Assembly: GCF_933775445.1 (NCBI RefSeq)
Contig: NW_026089483.1
Coordinates: forward strand, 1-64,000
Direction of reading: 5' to 3'
Origin: Argentina anserina
Lineage: Eukaryota; Streptophyta; Magnoliopsida; Rosales; Rosaceae
DNA length: 64,000 bases
Shown: one piece after another, positions 1 to 10,914 of the stretch
Position numbering within the stretch: the stretch's first letter is position 1
How the letters are laid out: each line of letters begins with the position of its first letter
Notes under the pieces: model-generated
Told to the model about the DNA's origin: nothing
What the model saw: only the letters and a program-made list of their open reading frames with translations
Databases searched by the model: none
Translations under genes and position numbers: made by a program

Positions 1-271
1 GGATATTTTTGCTAATGGACTCAAGGAGCTATCGAATGCAAGCCTAACAATATATCTAATGTTATTATTGTATCGTGTTTTGACGTCTCGCTCGTTCCAA
101 CATTTGACAACGCTGGTTTCGTTGGACGTGTGCGCAAGCGTGCGCAATGCGCTACGAAATTCAAATCATACCATGGAACCGAATTAGACAAACGATCTAT
201 GAGGTCTGGTAGAAAACGATTGCTCTCAGAGAGAGCTCAACAACATGGTCAGGGTGGACATTTATTGTATA

Positions 272-664
272 TCAAGTATTTAAATATCTACGCGCAATTT
301 GTGCCACCTTCTTGTCGAAAGACGTTGACCTAATCAAACTATTGTGAATGTAGAGGGGATTTGTTGCAAATTTACAGTAGGCTTGATAGAGTTCGATGAA
401 AAAATTTTCATCAACACGGGCAATCTTATTTGTTGATAGAAGTAGTATCCTGAGTTTGTTGGGCACGAATGCGTATACTGTCCATTCATTGAATTTGTCG
501 ATACTCTTCAGATACATTGATGTGCTAGTTGACTCCAGTTCATCGATGATATCTAGCGCCGAATAGGCTATGAATTGTTTCAAATACCTATGCTTGTCCT
601 CAGTTGGATACTCGTAAATTGGTTTGTCATTATTGACTATAACAAAATAAAATTCTTGACTCAT
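272..664 (-). CDS. TRAPPC2: TRAPP complex subunit 2 (sedlin)
   Basis: A 130-residue longin-fold protein of the TRAPP vesicle-tethering complex, which acts as a Rab1 exchange factor in ER-to-Golgi traffic. The sequence shows the sedlin pattern: an N-terminal FYFVIV strand, a DKHRYLKQFIAYSALD helix, the DKFNEW motif and a C-terminal IRSTSFDKKV segment. The length is close to the human protein (140 residues). The frame stays open 31 codons upstream, but MSQEFYFVIV matches the family start, so the ATG at 664 was chosen. No intron is seen. The gene diverges from RPS3 across about 305 bp, so the two probably share a promoter region. Confidence 0.93.
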   Translation of the reverse strand: MSQEFYFVIVNNDKPIYEYPTEDKHRYLKQFIAYSALDIIDELESTSTSMYLKSIDKFNEWTVYAFVPNKLRILLLSTNKIARVDENFFIELYQAYCKFATNPLYIHNSLIRSTSFDKKVAQIARRYLNT

Positions 665-969
665 ATCTCCATATGATGTAATTAATGGTTTGTTAATAAA
701 TTTTGCACTGCCAATGAGATTGCCACTGGCGAAGGCGGATTGTGCGATTGTAAACATTCGGCAGTATCTTTTTCAAAAAGAGCGCTCGCTTAAAAACTGC
801 CTTCTGCGCAGGCGCACGGGCACAAGCACATGATTTCCTCTGTAGCATGGTGCCGGCGGTCACTGCAAGTCGCACATTGCGCTAGTATTTACTTACTCTT
901 ATATTCTAATTAAGAATTATACTCTTTCATCATATATTATTGATAAATTAAAACCTTACCTTGGACATC
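665..969. promoter_or_regulatory. Divergent intergenic region TRAPPC2 / RPS3
   Basis: About 305 bp between two start codons on opposite strands. It contains the GC-rich stretch tgcgcaggcgcac near 805-818, then AT-rich DNA with a pyrimidine run (cttactctta, near 893-902) upstream of RPS3. That run could be the TOP-type transcription start typical of ribosomal protein genes. This is inferred from position only. Confidence 0.4.
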
Positions 970-1791
970 ATGGCGAATCTGTCACAGAAGAAGAAGGTTG
1001 TGGCCAATGGTATGTTCAAGGCCGAAATTGACGAGTTCCTTCGCCGCGAACTAGCAGAGGATGGATACTCAGGCGTCGAAATCAGGAAGGCAATGAGGAA
1101 GTTCGAGATCATCATATCAGCCACAAGAACCCAACAAGTTCTTGGAGAAAAGTCTCGCCGTATCAGGGAATTGACCTCAGTTGTCAGCAAAAGATTCAAC
1201 TGTGACGATAACACAGTCGAGGTAAGTGTCTGATCATCTCGACAGACCAGCAACAGCTGCCCATTATCATGTCATCTAACCACTCCGTGATCTCTATCTC
1301 ACTTCAACTTATGAATGCAGATGTATGCCGAAAAAGTATCCGACAGAGGTCTATGCGCTGTCGCTCAATGTGAATCACTCAGATACAAGCTTGTCGGTGG
1401 TCTAGCTGTCAGACGTGCCTGTTATGGTGTCCTTAGATTTATTATTGAAAGCGGAGCCAAAGGCTGTGAAGTCGTAGTAAGTGGCAAGTTGCGTGGTCAG
1501 CGTGCTAAATCCATGAAATTCGTCGATGGATACATGATTCACTCCGGAGACCCAACAAACCACTATGTAGACACTGCTGTAAGACACGTGCTCCTCCGTC
1601 AAGGTGTGCTAGGTATCAAAGTCAAGATTATGTTGCCATTCGATCCAACCGGCAAGAAGGGGCCAAAGAAGGCTCTACCAGACACAATTCACGTCATCGA
1701 ACCGAAAGAAGAGATTCTACCCACTGTTCCATCAGCTAGCAACGACGAAGGTCAGATAATCGAGCCAGTCGCGTTGAACACTCTCGAGTAA
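970..1791 (+). CDS. RPS3: 40S ribosomal protein S3 (uS3)
   Basis: Small-subunit ribosomal protein at the mRNA entry channel. There are two exons, 970-1221 and 1321-1791, with a 99-bp intron (donor GTAAGT, acceptor TGCAG). Splicing joins NTVE to MYAEKV in frame, as in other RPS3 proteins. The product is 240 residues (human 243). It has the N-terminal MANLSQKKK start, a KH domain at roughly 21-92 and the conserved C-terminal segment containing [14 protein letters not shown]. The ATG at 970 gives the canonical start. A likely poly(A) signal (AATAAA-like) follows the stop near 1820. Confidence 0.97.
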
Positions 1792-3268
1792 GCTCTTGAA
1801 GGAATGTCTTGTAATATTAAAATAAATTGACTTATTGAAAAAGCCTGTGCAGTGGGTCAATCTAGAAACTCGCCTCCGCGCAAACCAAGTTTGTCCAAAT
1901 ATTGTATCTTCTTCCATGCATGTTAAGAAAATCCCGATCCCTAAGCTAGCTCTACCCATTTTCTCTGACACGTGTTTAGAAATTGCCTTGATGCATGATC
2001 TTCGGTCTGGCACTTAAGGGCGAGCAAAGCTCTTCGCCTCGCATCCCCAAGATTCCGCTGGTGAATGTGGTTTTGTTTGACATGAGCTGGATCATTGCAA
2101 TGCGAGCGAGTTAGACGCAATTTCAACTCGCCCGATCTTGGAATCAAATAGAAGCCAGCCAGCATCTATGGGTCAGCGAAACGCGCACGATGGACTGATT
2201 GGTGGTCGGTGATGAGCAACCAGCGAACATGGTTCGGTGATCAGGATGCATTCGAGAGAAGCAACAAGAGCGCCAACATTGGGACATCAAGTAGCAGTGT
2301 CAGTGCTAGCAACGATGATACTGTTTCCGATCCAGCACGACCATCTCGTTACCTCATTGGCGCGCGAAAGTTAACCATGACAGTCAATGTAGAGTCTCTT
2401 CTCACTGAATGATCTTTGGTTTGGTGCCGCAAAGTGAACAGCTTTCCGTCTCGCCACTAGCAACTCAAAGTTCTGAGTGATGAACTTCGATGGGCTTGGG
2501 GGGCCTACCAAGGGAAGGTTCATCGACTTGTTTGTCGAGTCTCGGCCGCCAAATTGAAATATTACATAAATAACCTTAGGGAAACCGCGAATCCTCGGCC
2601 AGCGGGAGGGGTTTGGCCAGGAAGGTGGCATGTTTGCATTGAAAGTCTCATACAAACTTGGAGCGTATGCGAAGCTGACAAGATAGAGGCACAGAGCTTG
2701 GATCTCGCACCGAGACGTTTTGTGAGCTTGCCACAAATCTTTCAATGGATGTACCATATTAACTTCAAGCGAATTTGATATCAGCCAAGAAGAATTGATG
2801 ACAATTGGCAGCGCCAATTTCATTGACCGAATCGGTTATACTTGCCGTGTAATATGGCAGCAGTGTGATGTTTGCCCATAAAATGCAGAGGCGGGCGAAG
2901 AAGCGCGCGATATGGAGGGAGAGAGGGGGAAGAGGGCAAACAAAAATCCGCCAAAGTCGGAATGTGAAAATTTCCCGATGAGTCCACGAAGAGCGGAGAG
3001 AATCTGTGTCAGTGAGAATCCCTCGCCGGAGGAGCTCACTCAATGGGCTGGACATCCTGTGCATTACATCATCCTCTTGAGTTTTGCCCGATGCGTCAAG
3101 CGCCATTGATATTGAATGGCTGGATGCTGTTTGAATTGGTCGGTCGGTCGGTCGGTCGGTCGCTGCGCCGAGTTCACATCGACAATCATTCCATCGAGAG
3201 TGATTCCCTGTGAACATAATCTTTGATAGCGAGGCATAAGTGACCACTACTTTCATATTTCCAATACA
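1792..3268. other. Intergenic, no gene recognised
   Basis: About 1.5 kb between RPS3 and the CUB gene. Open frames occur on both strands (the longest about 190 codons on the minus strand, 2765-3334), but none resembles a known family and they overlap each other, so none is called. A short GGTC tandem repeat lies at about 3138-3162. Confidence 0.5.
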
Positions 3269-5091
3269 ATGTCGGCCAAGTCTCCTGTGATATTCGGCTC
3301 GGTTCAGCTTTCTATCGGATCCATAATCAATCATTCAGTGCAGCTGCAGCAGCTCATATTGCACATAATTCTGTTCGTCGTTTGGGCCAATGCCGACGGT
3401 CAAATATCGGACAGATTGCAGCCCAGAAGGCGACAATCTCAAGCGACCCTGTTGAGTCACAAGCAGAGCTTGCTGACGGGCTCGGCCAACAGTCACCTCG
3501 GCTCGCCCTACAATCAATTCTATCTCACCAACAGTGTCAATTCACCCCACAACGGTAAGTACCAATCATCACGAATCCAGTGCCTCTACCCACTTCTGGA
3601 GCAATTAAACTCCAACAACTCATGAGCATCCATCATCGATCATCGTTCAGTAATAAGTTCCTTGCTCACGAGTCCATGGATAACGCCGTTGAGCATCAAG
3701 GAAACCTGCACGACCGCCTCGGACAATCGGGCCGGCATTTGCATGCCCAAGAAGGCGTGCCTGAGCTCGGGCGGCTACGTGGCGGGCACTTGCGGCATCC
3801 TGGGCTCGTGTTGCGTCTACCAGGGCACCTGTCGGACGATAATTGCCGCCAACGAGACCTACTTTGTGTCGCCCGCGTTCCCGTCCATGCACAAGGAGCG
3901 CCTCGATCCGCCGATCTGTATCTTCACCCTGCAGCGCAGCCCCCTCTATAACAAGTGGCCCGTGTGCCAGTTTCGGCTTAGTTTCGACGAATTCTCCCTC
4001 GCCCCGCCAATCAACGGAACTTGCGGCGGCAAGACCGACTCGTTCATCGTGTCGGGCGCGGTCAACTTCAACACCTCGGGCCTGCCAACGGCCGGCCTGT
4101 GCGGCGACATGAGCGGCCAGCACAGTAAGTAACCATCCATTAACAATCTTTCTCCGGCCAGCCAGCACAACTTGCCTAACGCGCGACCAATCACCTCAGT
4201 GTACCTCGATGTCGACCCAGAGCGACCAGACGATCCGCTTCTGCTTATCGTGAACACGGCCAACGAGCAGCGCTACAATCGGCGCTGGTCCATCCGGGTC
4301 CAGCAGATCGCCTGCCATTCGCCCTTTCGGGCCCCGAACGGGTGTCTGCAATTCTACACCGCCGAGTCGGGCATAATTGAGAGCTTCAATTATCGCGGCA
4401 ACGGCCGGGCGACCGCGTTCCCGGGCTCGTCGGTGCTGCCCATCCGCTCGGTGCCCCAATATCCGACGTTGCAGTTCATCTCGTCGCCGAACTACTTCAA
4501 CGACCTCTACTATGGCGTCTGCATCCAGAAGCAGCCGCGCATGTGCGCCATCAAATGGCAGGCAATCCATTTCGATTTCGGCGGCACGCTGGCCGGCCTA
4601 TCGGACGTCAGCGCGCCCAACAGCCAAACCTATGGCTGCGTGCGAAACGATGGGCTCGCAATGTATGGCGCCGACTTGGGCGACTATGTCGCCATCCAGG
4701 GGGCCTCGCGCGACGGCCGCTTCCGGCTGCAGAATCAATTCTGTGGCCAGCGTCTGAACTCGTTGCCGCAGCAAGACGTTAACGACGAGATCATTAGTTA
4801 TGCGAAACCGTTCACCATGATTGTCAGGACCGACAGTCTGGCCGGGCTGCACTCGTTACCGCAGGCGCCGAAGAGCCAAAAAGGTGAGTTCATCTACGAT
4901 CCGGCTCGTGGCGGGCAGCCTGCTCGTGGTTCGCTTCAACTATGTGATGCGCCCCAAGTTGATAACTCCTAACCGAGTGGATGAATAAATCTCTCTCCCC
5001 CCGCCCCTCTGCCCTGGCCCTTTGTATCGCGCGTGCTCGCGTTGGCGCACCAGGATTTCGACTTAAATACAAGCAATTGGCCTGCAAATAG
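3269..5091 (+). CDS. Secreted CUB-domain protein, arthropod type
   Basis: Predicted secreted protein of 493 residues in four exons: 3269-3554, 3651-4124, 4200-4883 and 5054-5091. Introns are 96, 75 and 170 bp, with donors GTAAGT, GTAAGT and GTGAGT; every junction is phase 1. A hydrophobic segment near residues 28-42 probably serves as signal peptide or anchor. A Cys-rich module (ETCTTASDN...GSCCVY) follows, then CUB-like domains. The second junction creates GQHMYLDVD and the tiny last exon adds GFRLKYKQLACK; both are characteristic CUB pieces, which supports the exon calls. Arthropods carry many such orphan CUB proteins; the ligand is unknown. The first exon lacks clear homology, so the start is less certain. 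Confidence 0.82.
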
Positions 5092-5517
5092 ATTGTTCGC
5101 AATCTAGATCGCAAGCGAACAGCTCGGCTCAGCTCAGGCCAGGCAGTCGCCTGTTCTCATGCCGATAAAATCAACGACGAGCACGCGCAACATCCGCCGC
5201 TCGCGTTGCATCAAACAGATTAACGCCGCGCGACTCCGACGGGAAGTGATTCAAGGCTTGAGCTGGAGAGATAATTGTTATTGCTGCTCGCACCAGTTTC
5301 GCGCTTTATCGCAACCCAAAAATCTTTATTGTTGTTGATCGCTGGCGCGCGATTAGCCGCCCAGATGATAGCGGCTCGCGCTGTCGGAACTTTATCGATG
5401 GTTTGAATCTACGGGCGGTCCTTGTGCTGCAGTCGCCGCCGTCGTCGCCGCCGCGTCGTTCATCCGCCCACTCTGGACTCGAGTGGGCCAATGATTGTTC
5501 CCAGCACGGAATGGCAT

Positions 5518-5554
<37 letters not shown>

Positions 5555-5873
5555 TCGGCCAGCAGCTCATCACTCCAGCCGGAGGATCAAATCGCTGCAT
5601 CAATATCTATTGAGAGATTTTATAAACCAGCCGGACAACATCACTGGCTCGGACAAGCTCACACGCTAGCGCCAACGACGATTAGAGCTGTCAATCAGCT
5701 CTAAATAACGACAACTCGTATCTGTATTTGTACCTCTCTTTCTGTCTGTCTGTCTGTCTGTCTGTCTATGAATTAAACTGTTCGGAATAGTCTTCGGTTT
5801 TGCTTCAATGATACGTTTCTTGTGGTCATTCGGCGGCGGTCAGCTGGGATGATGCGCCGTGAGAAGCACTCAC
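5092..5873. other. Intergenic with CA and TCTG microsatellites
   Basis: No credible gene seen between the CUB gene and the bHLH gene. It holds a CA repeat and a TCTG repeat (about 5743-5767). Confidence 0.5.
5519..5553. repeat. (CA)n microsatellite
   Basis: An uninterrupted run of about 17 CA units. It creates poly-His/Thr frames on one strand and Cys/Val frames on the other; these are not genes. Confidence 0.95.
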
Positions 5874-6266
5874 TTAACTGTGCTGGAAGTTTCGCTTCTG
5901 AGAGTTGTCGTGCTCGAGTATGGACTCGAGCAGTCGTATGTACTTGATGGCCATTCTCAATATTTCATTCTTGCTCAGCCTCTTGTCGGGCGGATGTGTT
6001 GGAACTAGGCGCCGTAGGTTGACAAAGGCTCGATTGACGTTCTGTTGGCGCCACTTTTCGCGATTGTTCGTCGATGAACTCCGTCTCCCGTTTGCCTTTC
6101 CTTGTGCAATCATTCTATAATGGCTCCTCTTACTTCGAATCCCATTGCTAGACATGATCTCATCCAGACTCGACGAGTGGCCCTCCTCCTCTTCCTCCTC
6201 GCCGGAACCCGCGTTGTCACCTTCAATCGATGGCTGTGACGCCATACCCTCACACTCACCTTTCAT
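5874..6266 (-). CDS. TAL1/SCL-type bHLH transcription factor
   Basis: Sequence-specific DNA-binding regulator that normally pairs with an E protein such as Daughterless. The frame has an acidic N-terminus (EEEEEE run) followed by a full bHLH domain: basic region [15 protein letters not shown], helix 1 [11 protein letters not shown], loop PDKRLSKNE and helix 2 [39 protein letters not shown] is diagnostic of the TAL1/LYL1 group (Drosophila HLH3B). At 130 residues it is short. The start may be at 6266 or at the internal ATG at 6245 (MASQPS). A donor-like AAAG|GTGAGT just after the first ATG leaves open an alternative 5' structure. Confidence 0.85.
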   Translation of the reverse strand: MKGECEGMASQPSIEGDNAGSGEEEEEEGHSSSLDEIMSSNGIRSKRSHYRMIAQGKANGRRSSSTNNREKWRQQNVNRAFVNLRRLVPTHPPDKRLSKNEILRMAIKYIRLLESILEHDNSQKRNFQHS

Positions 6267-6461
6267 GACTTGAATTTGCGCCCACTAGAATGCCCGATGA
6301 TTTCGAATGTAAACATATCGGATACCGATGCTCGACTGCGACTTGTTTCGAGAACCGGATGCGCTTCAAGTTCCTATGAAGCACTTTTTTTAGCGCACGA
6401 TTTGCGCGCATGCGTTCCAAAGAGGCTAACCAATGAGGCTCACCATCGCTCCGAGTTAGGT

Positions 6462-6510
<49 letters not shown>

Positions 6511-6656
6511 GAAATGTTGTCTTGGCGACTGAACACGATTGTCTACAGTTGCCAGCGCTCCGAACTGGCGCATGAGACTCAAGGGTGATATCCGATTAAA
6601 TCCAACTAAAGATCGGAAGACCATACACGCCCGACCATGCACCTGTGTCGGGCAGT
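6267..6656. other. Intergenic, dominated by a CT microsatellite
   Basis: About 390 bp between two minus-strand genes; it should include the bHLH promoter. Nothing else recognised. Confidence 0.5.
6462..6509. repeat. (CT)n microsatellite
   Basis: A pure CT run of about 24 units, about 200 bp upstream of the bHLH start. On the gene's strand it reads as a GA repeat, the kind of element bound by GAGA-type factors. A regulatory role is only inferred. Confidence 0.95.
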
Positions 6657-7265
6657 TCAGGAAAAATCATCGTCCTTGGAGGCTAGAAACCATGACATCC
6701 AATCTATAATCTCGCACCACTTCTCCTCCTCCTCTTCGTCTACTTGGTCCTTATTTGTTTCTCTACAATACTTGACGCAGCCGTTTATCACCGAGGCCAA
6801 TTTGCATGCAATTGCTGGATTGAGCTCGTCCTTGACAATGGCCAACACTTCATTTGCCATTGTTTTGGGCTCATAGATTTGCTCTTTAATCATTAACGTC
6901 AACAGGGATTCGTATTTGATCCAACTTATAAGTTGCGAGCCGCTTTTGTGTAGAACTGTGAGGTTCTTGATGCTGACAAATTCCTTGATTTTGATATTCT
7001 TGTGCTTAAAACATTCTACAACCTTGGCTTTGACGTTGTCATCGATTAGATTTGGTTTCGTGCCGATGACTTGAATCAGAAGTGCAATCAAGGCTCGGTG
7101 ACACGAAGGCAGGCTTCCAGCATCGCCCAGCAGACAGCCTTCGTGCTCTGGGCTGCCTTCTTTGTTATCACATTCGGTGCTTGAGTTGTTCTGGTATTTG
7201 TCAATTATATCGTACAATCCCTTCGAATCGTCCAGTTCGCCGACCATTCGGCCGAGGTCTGTCAT
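6657..7265 (-). CDS. Unknown acidic, mostly helical protein
   Basis: A 202-residue frame starting with MTDLGRMVGELDD. I do not recognise the family. The composition looks like a real soluble protein: alternating hydrophobic and charged residues suggest several helices (RALIALLIQVIG, YESLLTLMIKEQIY, CKLASVINGCVKYC) in the manner of an ARM/HEAT fold. An acidic EEEEE stretch and an acidic tail end it. It lies between the bHLH gene and NAA35, diverging from NAA35. It may be a small alpha-solenoid protein or part of one. There is no sign of a signal peptide or membrane span. Confidence 0.6.
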   Translation of the reverse strand: MTDLGRMVGELDDSKGLYDIIDKYQNNSSTECDNKEGSPEHEGCLLGDAGSLPSCHRALIALLIQVIGTKPNLIDDNVKAKVVECFKHKNIKIKEFVSIKNLTVLHKSGSQLISWIKYESLLTLMIKEQIYEPKTMANEVLAIVKDELNPAIACKLASVINGCVKYCRETNKDQVDEEEEEKWCEIIDWMSWFLASKDDDFS

Positions 7266-7690
7266 CTCAATGTCCTGCCCGGCGGACTATCGGTGTGAGC
7301 GAAATAATCCAATATGGTTAGACCAACAGTTGGTGCTAAGTTGAACGCAAACTCAACTCACAGAACATGTGTTCAACTTTGTTATGCGGTGAAGATTTTC
7401 CCGAAGAGGCTGGCGGGCTTGATTGAGCGGACAGGCACAAAGTCAACGGAGAGTCTGCCCGACCGAACAGGGGGAACGTGTTTGCGGTATTTACGTGCAG
7501 TCGATTCTGAGCTGTAAACATTAGAAAATGGTCCCGGCTAAGTAGTCAATCTTTTGTCGCAATTTCACCCGATCGCCCATCGAGGCCAAACAATTAGTTT
7601 ACATTGAATTGTATGTGATTATATTTTTAAGTTAATACAGGCATCAGTTTATTGTTGACAGCTGCAAAACTGAACAAATTTATTTCCAAG
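7266..7690. promoter_or_regulatory. Divergent intergenic region upstream of NAA35
   Basis: About 425 bp between the unknown minus-strand gene and the NAA35 start. Probably holds both promoters. An acceptor-like taatacag lies at 7633-7640, so a non-coding 5' exon of NAA35 is possible. Confidence 0.35.
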
Positions 7691-9922
7691 ATGGATGCCT
7701 CGGCCGTCAAAGCTGGCATGTGGCAGGATATTACTGCCGAGTTCAAGAGCTCAGTCAGTCAATTAAACCTTGGTGAACTGCTGAAAAGTGATCATTTCAC
7801 TCTACTCGAAGCAATGAGTGCAATAGAATTAATGGACCCCAAAATGGATAGTGGTATGATTCTTAAAAAATGTAACAGAAAGATATTGAATTTTGATCAG
7901 TCAGTCAAGTCCGGTTTGATCAAGATAAACAATCTAGAAATTAGTGAACTATTAGGCATAATTGATGATACTTATTCGTGCTTAGTAACTTGGCTCGAGG
8001 GTCATCTTCTATCACTAACAGTCATGACAAATTTATATTTACACCAGCCTGAGAAGATAGAAGATCGATGTTTACGAATTTTCTCTCTATCAGCTTTGAA
8101 GCTAACCAAATTCATCGACAAGATGGTTTCTGTGATTTTCTGCATAGAGGAGGAAGATTTTATGCTCAATATGGGCAAATTCAACCTAGACTCCCAGATC
8201 AACGATTCAAAAGTATTATGTTCGCTGGAGGACCTATGCCAATATTATGAAAGATTAATCGAGCATGATTCAATTAGAACTCATAATAATAGCCATGGCA
8301 CTAAAACAAATAATACCAAAACTACTAATACAAACAACAAGCAAGCGGATAAGCATCAATCAAATTCATCTAGTGACATGTCTCCATCGAAAGTGAACCT
8401 GGAACTTGACAAATGCCAGATAGCTGCCTTAGTAACTAGGCTTCGATTTACATACAACTTTTTTGCATGTTTCCTGCACATTCATCGCCACATTCTCAAA
8501 GATGCTGTAGCTGGCATGGAATTTGATAATCAAACTGATGCAGGAATCTCAAGAGCAGTTAAGCTCTTCCAGAATGATGTCCTCCTCTGTGATCAGCATC
8601 TAGAGAAGTGCCTTGAACATTTAGACCATTGGAGTGAAACTATCGATATGGGAATCAAACCCAACCCAAATCAAACTGATAGCACAAGTGAGGGAATTTA
8701 TCCAACCATTATGGGCTTTGAGCCACACGTAAATCATAAATTATTGCCTGCTACCTACCCCAGGTGTTCATCCATCAAGAGTAGACCATCTACCATAGAT
8801 TATCTAAGAGATCTTATTATAAGGATGAGACATTGTACCTCAATTTCGGTATCATTTTATCAAAAATCCTTGATCAAATCAGTAGATCTCTTTGAAAATT
8901 TCAGCAAGTACTTCCGGCCTAGCTCATGCGTCATCTCTAGATCATTTCTTCAAACTCTGTACTTACCGGGTGTGTCGATCAAATTACTCAGGGATGAAGT
9001 AGTACAATCAATGACTGAGTTCTGTGAACCACTCGGCCAAATGATGCGTAAAGACGAAGGAGGAGGAGGAGGAGGAGAGGAAGAATCTCAAGGTGCGGAT
9101 CGGTTCATGTTCCTTACCCATAGTCAAAAAGCCTTCTCACAAGTTGTGAGCATCTATGGCCACAATCCATCAAGACAGCATGAGAGATTTTCAGAATTAA
9201 TCACAACGTTCAAGAATCTTCAGTATGAAAGCGCCTTCATCAACAGTGTAGCCTATTCTTGGACAACCTACCACTTGGCTAGATTATGTATCAAGTATAT
9301 CCTCTCAGGCCTTGAGCTAGAATTATTTTCTGTCCACGAATATCCGTATGTCTTTTGGTACTTATACGAGATTCTGTACAAAAACGAAAGAGAACAACTT
9401 GATCTAGCTCGCCAATTCATCGAGGGGCAGTTACTTGCAGAGGATGCTCAGAAGAAGGCCAAAGGTAAAAAGAATCGCAGGAAGCAATCTAGCACGAGTT
9501 TTCACGATAGCAACCTGCTACGCAACGGCGCCTATCGCTACCTGACTGGAGGAACTTTCCTCTTAACTTATGGATTGAAACTTCAGGGTAAAATCAGAAC
9601 TCCGTCCATGGATTTCACCAGTGAAGAGATATGCTTTGATCATCGATTTGGCGCTCTAACTGGAACTAGCGTCTATCAATCGTACCAAAAAACGCTCAAG
9701 AGATTGGAGAAACTGGAGCATATCTACCGTGAGGCGTTGGACTGTTTCTCGGAGGCCAAAGAGATCTTCACTGTGCTAGTCCAACATGAAGACTGTGTAA
9801 AAGTTTGCAAGGCAAACATGGTCGTAACGAGGATACTATCCAGTAACTTAGAAGCTTTCAAAGATAGAGAAGTCCAGTTTAACTTCGACACACATCCTAG
9901 CTTTCCGACTGTGAAATTCTAA
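7691..9922 (+). CDS. NAA35: N-alpha-acetyltransferase 35, NatC auxiliary subunit
   Basis: Auxiliary (Mak10) subunit of the NatC N-terminal acetyltransferase, which acts co-translationally on proteins starting Met-Leu/Ile/Phe. The 743-residue protein (human 725) carries the family hallmark LLEAMSAIELMDPKMDSGM near residues 32-50 and long helical regions throughout. A hydrophilic Asn/Thr-rich insertion (about 208-235) and a Gly/Glu-rich insertion (GGGGGGEEE) interrupt it. Its single exon is notable for a gene of this size. The ATG at 7691 (MDASAVKAGMWQDIT) was chosen over a non-ATG extension. Its stop lies about 110 bp from the stop of the convergent neighbour. Confidence 0.94.
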   Translation: MDASAVKAGMWQDITAEFKSSVSQLNLGELLKSDHFTLLEAMSAIELMDPKMDSGMILKKCNRKILNFDQSVKSGLIKINNLEISELLGIIDDTYSCLVTWLEGHLLSLTVMTNLYLHQPEKIEDRCLRIFSLSALKLTKFIDKMVSVIFCIEEEDFMLNMGKFNLDSQINDSKVLCSLEDLCQYYERLIEHDSIRTHNNSHGTKTNNTKTTNTNNKQADKHQSNSSSDMSPSKVNLELDKCQIAALVTRLRFTYNFFACFLHIHRHILKDAVAGMEFDNQTDAGISRAVKLFQNDVLLCDQHLEKCLEHLDHWSETIDMGIKPNPNQTDSTSEGIYPTIMGFEPHVNHKLLPATYPRCSSIKSRPSTIDYLRDLIIRMRHCTSISVSFYQKSLIKSVDLFENFSKYFRPSSCVISRSFLQTLYLPGVSIKLLRDEVVQSMTEFCEPLGQMMRKDEGGGGGGEEESQGADRFMFLTHSQKAFSQVVSIYGHNPSRQHERFSELITTFKNLQYESAFINSVAYSWTTYHLARLCIKYILSGLELELFSVHEYPYVFWYLYEILYKNEREQLDLARQFIEGQLLAEDAQKKAKGKKNRRKQSSTSFHDSNLLRNGAYRYLTGGTFLLTYGLKLQGKIRTPSMDFTSEEICFDHRFGALTGTSVYQSYQKTLKRLEKLEHIYREALDCFSEAKEIFTVLVQHEDCVKVCKANMVVTRILSSNLEAFKDREVQFNFDTHPSFPTVKF

Positions 9923-10035
9923 ACGAATGAATTCAAAACCAGCCAGTTTCTAGATTTACTGAGAGGGCGCCAAAATTCAACTTGTAACTGATTCTATTTA
10001 TTTGCGCAGTTCCATTCATGCACTTGTCGAGTCAT

Positions 10036-10914
10036 TTAGGCTTGCGACGAAAATGAGCTATTTGAAGAGACGGCTTGCAAACTACTGTTTGTTGTTGAAT
10101 TGCGCGATGGGGTACTCTGACCTGGTGGCAGCGGGCGGCTTCGCTTCCGACCCGCACCAGCTCGCGCCCCACCCCTTCGCGACTTTCTGATCACAGTACC
10201 GTTGGGCAAGATGATCGAGGTACCTGGTAGTGCAGACCTGAGCATCTGTTTTACTTCTTTGGGGTCTATACTGTCTAGAAGTGGGTTGAGCTTGTTGAGA
10301 TCTTTCATTGAGGTAACAATCTGGTGGCTCGTGCTCGGGATGGGCTCGGCGGAGGTTGATGCATATGATTCTGCAGTTGTGTTGGCTAGAGACTCGTTGG
10401 CTTGTGTAGTGTTAACAGAGGTATCTGGGTTCACTTTAGCTGGCGGGGGTTTTCGTTTAGATGATGATGATTTAGACTTCTTCTTGGAACTCTTCTTAAC
10501 ACCTCCACTGGCTACACTACGTCTAGTTGTACTTGATGATGGTCTTGACAGGGTGGGCACTGACCTTCGACTTAGGTTCGCGACGGCACGTCTGGTGGCA
10601 GCTGCAGCCCTACGGGCAGCTCCAGTGTTGGGGACCGCACTTGATGAAGTTGCACCTGACCCATAGAGGAGCATCTGCTGACGACGCTTGGCCTGAATTA
10701 CTTCCTCAAATGTCTGTGGCGGTGGGAGAATGGGTTTAGCATTCTCATCCAATCTGATCGTGATTCTATGTGGCTTGCTAATATCCACTATTTCATCGTG
10801 ACGAATTGCGATGAAATTTACAACTTTACCATTCTTATCTCGGACTTCTATTCCACTAACTGATTTATTATGATAGTTTGACTCCCAAGTGTGTTTGTCA
10901 GGTTCTTTTGTCAT
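10036..10914 (-). CDS. Unknown basic, low-complexity nuclear-type protein
   Basis: A 292-residue frame with an ATG at 10914. The first 80 residues look folded (WESNYHNKSVSGIEVRDKNG, then IAIRHDEIVDISKPHRITIR). The rest is Ser/Arg/Lys/Ala-rich with a KKSSKKKSKSSSSKRK run and a GGARAGAGRKRSRP segment resembling an AT-hook-like, DNA-binding basic patch. This suggests a chromatin-associated protein, but the family was not recognised. It diverges from AspRS across about 400 bp and converges on NAA35. Confidence 0.7.
   Translation of the reverse strand: MTKEPDKHTWESNYHNKSVSGIEVRDKNGKVVNFIAIRHDEIVDISKPHRITIRLDENAKPILPPPQTFEEVIQAKRRQQMLLYGSGATSSSAVPNTGAARRAAAATRRAVANLSRRSVPTLSRPSSSTTRRSVASGGVKKSSKKKSKSSSSKRKPPPAKVNPDTSVNTTQANESLANTTAESYASTSAEPIPSTSHQIVTSMKDLNKLNPLLDSIDPKEVKQMLRSALPGTSIILPNGTVIRKSRRGGARAGAGRKRSRPLPPGQSTPSRNSTTNSSLQAVSSNSSFSSQA

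Noticed and set aside
2371..3334. Open frames of 150 and 189 codons on the minus strand
   Set aside because: No family resemblance, no signal or domain, and they overlap the first exon of the CUB gene.
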